From assembly GCA_003427395.1 (NCBI GenBank), contig BFEA01000343.1, forward strand, positions 1,240,916 through 1,263,942: a stretch of DNA of 23,027 nucleotides, written 5' to 3'. Source of the stretch: Chara braunii (lineage: Eukaryota > Streptophyta > Charophyceae > Charales > Characeae). The notes under the pieces are model-generated. The model was not told the DNA's origin, searched no databases, and saw only the letters and a program-made list of their open reading frames with translations. Every line of letters starts with the position of its first letter. Positions within the stretch are counted from its first letter, which is position 1. Positions 18,766 through 23,027 of the stretch are shown piece by piece. A program made the position numbers and the translations under genes.

Positions 18766-18947
18766 AATTGTGATCTTCGCAGTGTCAATTGTGATTGGTT
18801 GTTGGGAGTGTGTCAGGGAGAGAGAAACACTGAGTGCATTCTCCCCTTCTGTGCATANTTGTGATCTTCGCAGTGTCAATTGTGATTGGTTGTTGGGAGT
18901 GTGTCAGGGAGAGAGAAACACTGAGTGCATTCTCCCCTTCTGTGCAT
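18766..18947. repeat. Two tandem copies of a 91-bp unit
   Basis: The segment starting AATTGTGATCTTCGCAGTG at 18766 repeats with a 91-bp period at 18857. It appears identical apart from one N at 18858, and a third copy begins (AATTGCGATTC) at 18948 but breaks down at once. Either a very recent tandem duplication or a draft-assembly join at the N could produce this. Confidence 0.8.
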
Positions 18948-19660
18948 AATTGCGATTCCGCTGTTTATCTCTAATCTGTGTGCAGTTGGACCCTGTCTCC
19001 TTCTCCCCTTTGTCTCATGCATGTATGGGCATGTGTGAGTGCTTCTGAGTGAGAGTGGCAATTAAAGTGTCAGACAACCAAGTTCATAACAGTGAAACAG
19101 CAGGGGGTGCAGCGATTTACAGATCACACAGACATTCAAATTTCGCTGCACTGTCAGTTCACAGAGCAATGTGGGTTAGTGGGCACAAGCAGTTAGGGTT
19201 GGAACAGGACCACTGGGGTCAGTAATCAGGTTGACAGGGTGTCCAGTAAAACCATTCACTAGCGATTTCCTATACCTGACACTGAACTTTTACTGAAGTT
19301 GCAATCTGCAGTTTCACAACATTCCAGGGGTCACTAGTATCCCAGAGCCCATCAGAAAGCAGAGTAGATTAGTAGTATTGATAAGGGTAGGCAAGAATTG
19401 ACTGAAACACAGCAGCAGGTAGTAGCGATTTAGTAGACTACTCCCTGACAACCCCAGACTCAAATTTCGCCAGTGTTGACATCAACAGAAATTACCCCAG
19501 ATATGGCGAATTTCAGGAATATACTGTAATGACCCAAATACAGTGTTTTTGGACTAACGCTTTAGCAAGGTTGCTAAAAATAGAATTGCGATTCACCTCA
19601 GACTGACAGACTTGAATTCTGACGGTCAGATTTTGAGTTGTGACTGACCCTAGGTAGCCT
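18948..19660. other. Non-coding stretch, possibly LTR or leader-like
   Basis: No gene. Two diverged copies of a block about 310 bp apart share GAAACA(CA)GCAG, GCGATTTA and CAAATTTCGC (about 19093-19160 and 19403-19485). From 19528 the sequence reads TGTAATGACCCAAATACAG, which resembles the start of some plant LTRs. A matching 3' LTR would lie outside the window, so this cannot be confirmed. Confidence 0.3.
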
Positions 19661-19664
19661 AGAC

Positions 19665-19672
19665 TATAAATA
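19665..19672 (+). promoter_or_regulatory. TATA box candidate
   Basis: TATAAATA inside CTATAAATAGGCTC fits the plant TATA consensus. A start about 30 bp downstream, near 19697-19702, would give a transcript towards the gypsy element at 20.5 kb. If the sequence from 19528 is an LTR, this would be its promoter. The assignment rests on the motif and on direction only. Confidence 0.45.
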
Positions 19673-20204
19673 GGCTCAGCGCAAAACTCAAATCCACAGT
19701 ATCACTGTCTTTTCAGTACAGAATTCACAGAATGAGCATACAGGATGCAGTGCAATACTGTAAAGCAGTCCCAGAACACTTTGGAGTCAGAACAGGTCAG
19801 TAGATGAAGAGATATGAGTCAGGGTAGGGAGGAAGAAGATGGATATGGTTGTCCTGCAGTCTGACAATTTCTCGATTGTTGCAGTACTGACAGACAGACC
19901 ATCAATCCTATTTTCACTAATTCTATACTAATCGCTACTCAGGGACTCATGTGGAACGAACTCACTTGAAGTACAATCCTCAGTGGGTGATGAAGCTTTG
20001 GCTATGGCTGCCAAACCCTGGTCTCGCCAGTACTTGCAGACAGTCTTCCACAACTTCCCACGTACAGAATCCCCTGAAACTTGTTGATCTGCTCCAGTAT
20101 GATGAGGCGATTCACCCCCAACTCTCAGATACACTGAATCTGCCCCAGTGGCGAGAGAAAACTCTCCTGAAGATATCTCCCCACTGCAGGGTATGTACCG
20201 CTGG

Positions 20205-20641
20205 TGCTAAATTTAGCCCTGAGTAGGGTTAATTTAGCAGGAGGTGATCCTGCGATCCATCCTCCCTCAGCGCTACACTGGGAATGAGGCCGCCACCCAG
20301 TAATCACTGGATTAGGGTAAATTTTGCCACCCTAGACCCAGTCATCAACTGAGGTCAGGAAGGTGGATGGCGAAATGACCCTATTCTCACCACTTCCTGT
20401 CAGGCACACAAACAGGCTCAGGGTGCCTGATCAATCGCAACTGATGTTCCTGCAATCACCGATTGTATCCCTTCTTCCCTGCTGGATAGTCACTGGAGAT
20501 GGAGAACCACCATGGATCTTCTCGCCAGTTAGAGCCAAATGAAGAAGGTGCCCCTGTTGCACTCAACCCTCTGAGCTCCAATTCCAAGCTCCGCTCCGAT
20601 ACCAACTGTTAAATTTAGCCCTGAGTAGGGTTAATTTAGCA
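20205..20641 (-). mobile_element. TRIM/SMART-like element with about 35-bp terminal repeats
   Basis: Direct repeats at 20205-20239 and 20607-20641 differ at one base. They start TG and end CA and are themselves palindromic (TGCTAAATT ... AATTTAGCA around CCCT-GAGT-AGGG). On minus, the repeat at 20641-20607 is followed after two bases by TGGTATCGGAGC (20604-20593), one base different from the common primer-binding site for initiator tRNA-Met, TGGTATCAGAGC. The 367-bp interior has no coding frame. This fits a tiny non-autonomous LTR element. Against it: no clear polypurine tract is seen before the second repeat, no target duplication is seen, and the 7 bp GGAGGTG following both repeats lies outside the TG...CA boundaries. 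Confidence 0.45.
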
Positions 20642-21388
20642 GGAGGTGCAGACAAAGAAAGAGTCCGCAAAGCTGCTGATAAGATAGTACGCCTGGGCCA
20701 GCAGCGTTACAGCGGCAGTCTGCAGGCCCTGTTTGCTGAATTTGAACAGCTGACTTCCACCCCTGGTTTGGTGATATCTGCAGATGATCTGTTGATTAAC
20801 TTCTGCAGGGTTGTGCCTGAAAAGTTCTGCGTTGCGTTGTACAGCGCCGGTCACAAAGACTGGAGATCATTTGGACGTGCAGCACTGGACATGGAAGCTA
20901 AGCTTCATGTCCAGGCCCCCTCCAGTGACAGGAGGAGAGGCGCCTTCCCTCGCGGTGGCAGAAAGGGAAAGGCGGCCTTTGCATATGCGGGGTCTGGGTC
21001 AGCCTCTGACACAGGTTCCCAGCCTGGTACACCGCCAACTGGGACTGTTTCAGCTGCTGTTCCAGATGTTGCAGCAGTGGTCCAGCAGCTGCAGGCTGCG
21101 CTGGGGGCCTTCCAAAAGGCCGGATCTGCCTCCAGCACAGCCTCCAGCAGTAAGGGGAAGAGCCAAGGACGTCGCTCTTCAACCCCTGCCCGGCGCCCTA
21201 ATTTGCCACGTGACGTCCACTTCCCAGCAGACCCTCTGAACCCCAACACTCTCCCATGGCATGATCTGAAGATCCAGGAGGGAGTGTGGAGGAAGAGGAA
21301 GGAGAGAGTTGTCTGCTTGAGGTGTGAGGGACAACACTTCTTGAAGGACTGTCCCTACATGCCAACCCCAGCTCAGTCAAAAAACTGA
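20642..21388 (+). CDS. Gypsy Gag, C-terminal part with zinc knuckle
   Basis: The frame is open from 20543, but Gag-like sequence begins only after the TRIM-like element, at [16 protein letters not shown]. The part to about 20900 has the Retrotrans_gag pattern ([12 protein letters not shown] ... [15 protein letters not shown] ... ALDMEAKLH). A basic stretch ([14 protein letters not shown]) and a low-complexity A/S/G/P linker follow. Near the end is a nucleic-acid-binding knuckle, [13 protein letters not shown], at about 21313-21351. Its spacing is C-x2-C-x3-H-x4-C, one residue shorter than the usual CCHC knuckle. The first ATG in frame is at 20768, too late to be the natural start, so the true N-terminus is upstream or lost. 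The ORF ends TCA AAA AAC TGA, and pol is entered by a -1 shift at this point. Confidence 0.8.
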   Translation, partial: GGADKERVRKAADKIVRLGQQRYSGSLQALFAEFEQLTSTPGLVISADDLLINFCRVVPEKFCVALYSAGHKDWRSFGRAALDMEAKLHVQAPSSDRRRGAFPRGGRKGKAAFAYAGSGSASDTGSQPGTPPTGTVSAAVPDVAAVVQQLQAALGAFQKAGSASSTASSSKGKSQGRRSSTPARRPNLPRDVHFPADPLNPNTLPWHDLKIQEGVWRKRKERVVCLRCEGQHFLKDCPYMPTPAQSKN

Positions 21389-21456
21389 AGCTGAACCTGG
21401 AGACAGCAGTTCCCTCCAGTGCTGCAACTGCATCTGCAGCTGCAGCAGCTTCAGTT
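21379..21456 (+). promoter_or_regulatory. Gag-pol -1 programmed frameshift signal (slippery site and pseudoknot)
   Basis: A AAA AAC at 21379-21385 is in the Gag codon phase required by the X XXY YYZ rule and directly precedes the Gag TGA at 21386-21388. A slip of one base back makes the next codon CTG at 21385, and that frame is open into protease and reverse transcriptase. Downstream, CTGGAG (21397-21402) pairs with CTCCAG (21414-21419), and GCAGTT in that loop (21406-21411) pairs with AACTGC beyond it (21426-21431), forming an H-type pseudoknot. The spacer is 11 nt, slightly longer than the usual 5-9. A competing 11-bp stem AACTGAAGCTG/CAGCTTCAGTT (21383-21393 with 21446-21456) encloses the whole region. 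Confidence 0.75.
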
Positions 21457-22486
21457 GAGACTTTTTCCTTCCCATCCAGTGTGGGAGCTGCGCGGGCAGC
21501 ATCCTTTACCTATGAGGATCCTGACCCGGATCAGGAACCGGACCAGTCTAAGTGTCAGGCTCTTGCTGCTTTTTTCTTTCATTTGAAAGAACAAAAGCAG
21601 AACAAGTCTGATCTCATCCTGCTTCGGCCCCTGATCAACCATCGTAGGATCAAAGGGCTACTAGACTGTGGAGCCACTCGCAACTTCATGTCTCCCAGTG
21701 CAGTCCAAAAACTGCATCTGGGCATGAAAGTGGTGCAGCTGCAGCAACCGCTGCAGGTCCGCATTGGGGACTCCACTGTTCTGACCATCAGGGAGAAGGT
21801 TAGGGGCATCCTTGTTACCTTCGACAGTGCTGGAGAAGTCAGACATAGTCTGAACTTCTACATCTTCCCTGACCTACCCTTTGACCTTGTGTTCTCTATG
21901 CAGTGGCTGAGAGCAGTCAACCCAAGGATCGACTGGCAGATCCCCAAGGTTGAACTGCCAAACAGCAAGGGGGTATATCAGCCTTGTATGCTTGCAGCTG
22001 ATTACCACCCTCAGACACCTTGCTTCTGCCTGAGAGCGAGAGAGTTCTATACTCTCTCTCGCCAGTATGATCATGAGCATCTGTTCATCGCCCTGGTAAA
22101 GCAGACAGACGCTCCCTCTACTCCCTGTCCTCCTGAGATACAGCAGGTTGTGGACCAGTATGTTGATATGATGCAGGAGCCCTTTGGGTTACCCAGCCGG
22201 CCAACCAAGCATCGTATTGAGCTGCTGCCTGGAGCGGTCCCTCCCAAGGGCCGCATCTACAAGATGTCACCTGCTGAGCTCGAGGAGCTCAGGCGACAGC
22301 TTGAGACCCTGACCAGCAAAGGCTGGATCACGCCCAACACTTCTGAATTCGGTGCTCTAGTCCTCTTTGTCCCAAAGGGGAGTGGGGAATTCAGAATGTG
22401 CATCGACTACAGGGGTCTCAACAAGATCACTAGGAAGAGCACAGAGCCACTTCCTAGGATCGACGACCTTCTGGATATGGTCCAGG
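21385..22486 (+). pseudogene. Gypsy Pol, part 1: protease and N-terminal reverse transcriptase
   Basis: Open in the -1 frame from the slippery site, through an alanine-rich linker, into an aspartic protease: [12 protein letters not shown] at about 21655-21693 keeps the catalytic Asp in D-C-G-A-T, with Cys where most families have Ser or Thr. Downstream, [12 protein letters not shown] (about 21880-21912) is the second protease block, with Ser where Gly is usual. Reverse transcriptase follows: [57 protein letters not shown] and [14 protein letters not shown]. At about 22484-22490 the frame is lost by a net -1 (or +2) change, and the apparent ORF ending at 22605 is out of frame from there. The ATG at 21481 is an internal Met, not the start of Pol. 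Confidence 0.9.
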
Positions 22487-23027
22487 GCTACCCATCTTCA
22501 GCAAAGTCGACCTCAAATCTGGCTACCACCAGATTGAGATGGCAGAGGAGGACGTCCACAAGACGACCTTCAAAACCAGGTATGGTACTTACGAGTACCT
22601 GGTGATGCCATTTGGACTCTGCAATGCACCTGGTACATTCCAGACTGAGATGCACCGCATATTCAGGCCGTACCTGGATAAGTTTATGGTTGTCTACCTG
22701 AATGATATCCTGGTATTCAGCAAAACTACCAGGGAACATGCGGAGTACCTGGCTCTAGTCCTTCAGTCGTTACGTGACAGCCAGTACAAGATCAACAGGG
22801 AGAAATCCTCTTTTGGAGTTCCCTCTGTTATCTACCTGGGTCATGTAATCTCTGGAGATGGTTTGGCCCCTGAAGCAGCCAAGGTTGCTGCTATTCAGGA
22901 TTGGCCACAGCCTCAGACAGTGAGAGATGTCTGGTCATTCTTGGGTCTGGCCTCCTACTACAGAAAGTTCGTCAGGAACTTTTCTGCTGTGGCTGCACCC
23001 CTGACTAACCTCACGAAGAAAGACACT
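22487..23027 (+). pseudogene. Gypsy Pol, part 2: reverse transcriptase core, catalytic site mutated
   Basis: In the shifted frame the domain continues without a stop to the window end: [14 protein letters not shown] (first catalytic Asp intact), [20 protein letters not shown], then VVYLNDILVFS at about 22689-22721. The YxDD box is YLND (22695-22706; AAT where GAT is expected, a G-to-A change), which removes one of the paired catalytic aspartates. YLGHVISGDGLAPE and WSFLGLASYYRKFVRNFS follow, the connection to RNase H. RNase H and integrase lie beyond the window. Confidence 0.9.

Larger units (their letters stand above)
20642..23027 (+). mobile_element. Ty3/gypsy LTR retrotransposon, partial (cut by the window end)
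   Basis: The order gag, zinc knuckle, protease, reverse transcriptase on the plus strand is that of a Ty3/gypsy element. RNase H, integrase and the 3' LTR would lie beyond 23027. The 5' LTR is not securely identified (see 18948-19672). The copy is inactive: a frameshift in the reverse transcriptase and a catalytic-site substitution are both present. Confidence 0.9.

Noticed and set aside
20607-20641. Full-size LTR of a minus-strand element extending to the right
   Set aside because: Plus-strand Gag coding begins immediately after 20641, so a longer LTR does not fit. Only the 35-bp terminal repeat is supported.
20898-21249. Minus-strand frames across gag
   Set aside because: They are shadows of the GC-rich Gag linker. 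The plus-strand frame carries the real motifs.

Overview
The window looks like nuclear DNA from a plant-lineage eukaryote. It is packed with decayed retroelements and holds no gene I can call intact or host-encoded. The evidence is: fragments of at least three non-LTR retrotransposons (LINEs) with plant-style C-terminal zinc-binding regions, a Ty3/gypsy element, tRNA-derived Pol III sequences, a U6 snRNA-like pseudogene, and scattered N bases as in a draft assembly. The wording of the gypsy reverse transcriptase and of the LINEs reminds me of charophyte algae such as Chara. That is recognition from memory, not a search.

Layout. At 181-5757, on the minus strand, one LINE (LINE B) is split by a second, 5'-truncated LINE (LINE A, 1383-4687). 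The insertion is bounded by a 12-bp target-site duplication and ends in a 27-nt poly(A). From about 5.76 to 8 kb there is no convincing coding sequence, but there are many perfect hairpins, including three diverged units of about 600-670 bp that share hairpins with co-varying arms. At 9272-10483 lies a cluster of short palindromes: a constant CCCTAACCCTAGGG-type core sits between arms that differ in each copy yet stay complementary. A second hairpin family, flanked by AATGAATCT and GATACA, occupies 12.17-13.88 kb. At 14558-15157, all on the minus strand, are a U6-like pseudogene, a tRNA-like Pol III promoter and a tRNA-headed SINE-like element. A third LINE fragment (LINE D, minus) spans about 16.06-17.4 kb.

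At about 20.5-23.03 kb, on the plus strand, is a Ty3/gypsy element cut off by the window end. Gag ends on A AAA AAC TGA, a textbook -1 slippery site, with pol opening exactly in the -1 frame and pseudoknot-forming sequence just downstream. The pol is dead in this copy: it has a frameshift in the reverse transcriptase and YLND in place of YxDD. A small TRIM/SMART-like element with about 35-bp terminal repeats and a tRNA-Met-like primer site lies immediately upstream of the recognisable gag.

The most interesting material is the set of hairpin families with conserved cores and covarying arms, and the gag-pol frameshift signal. Neither could be tested by search or folding here.
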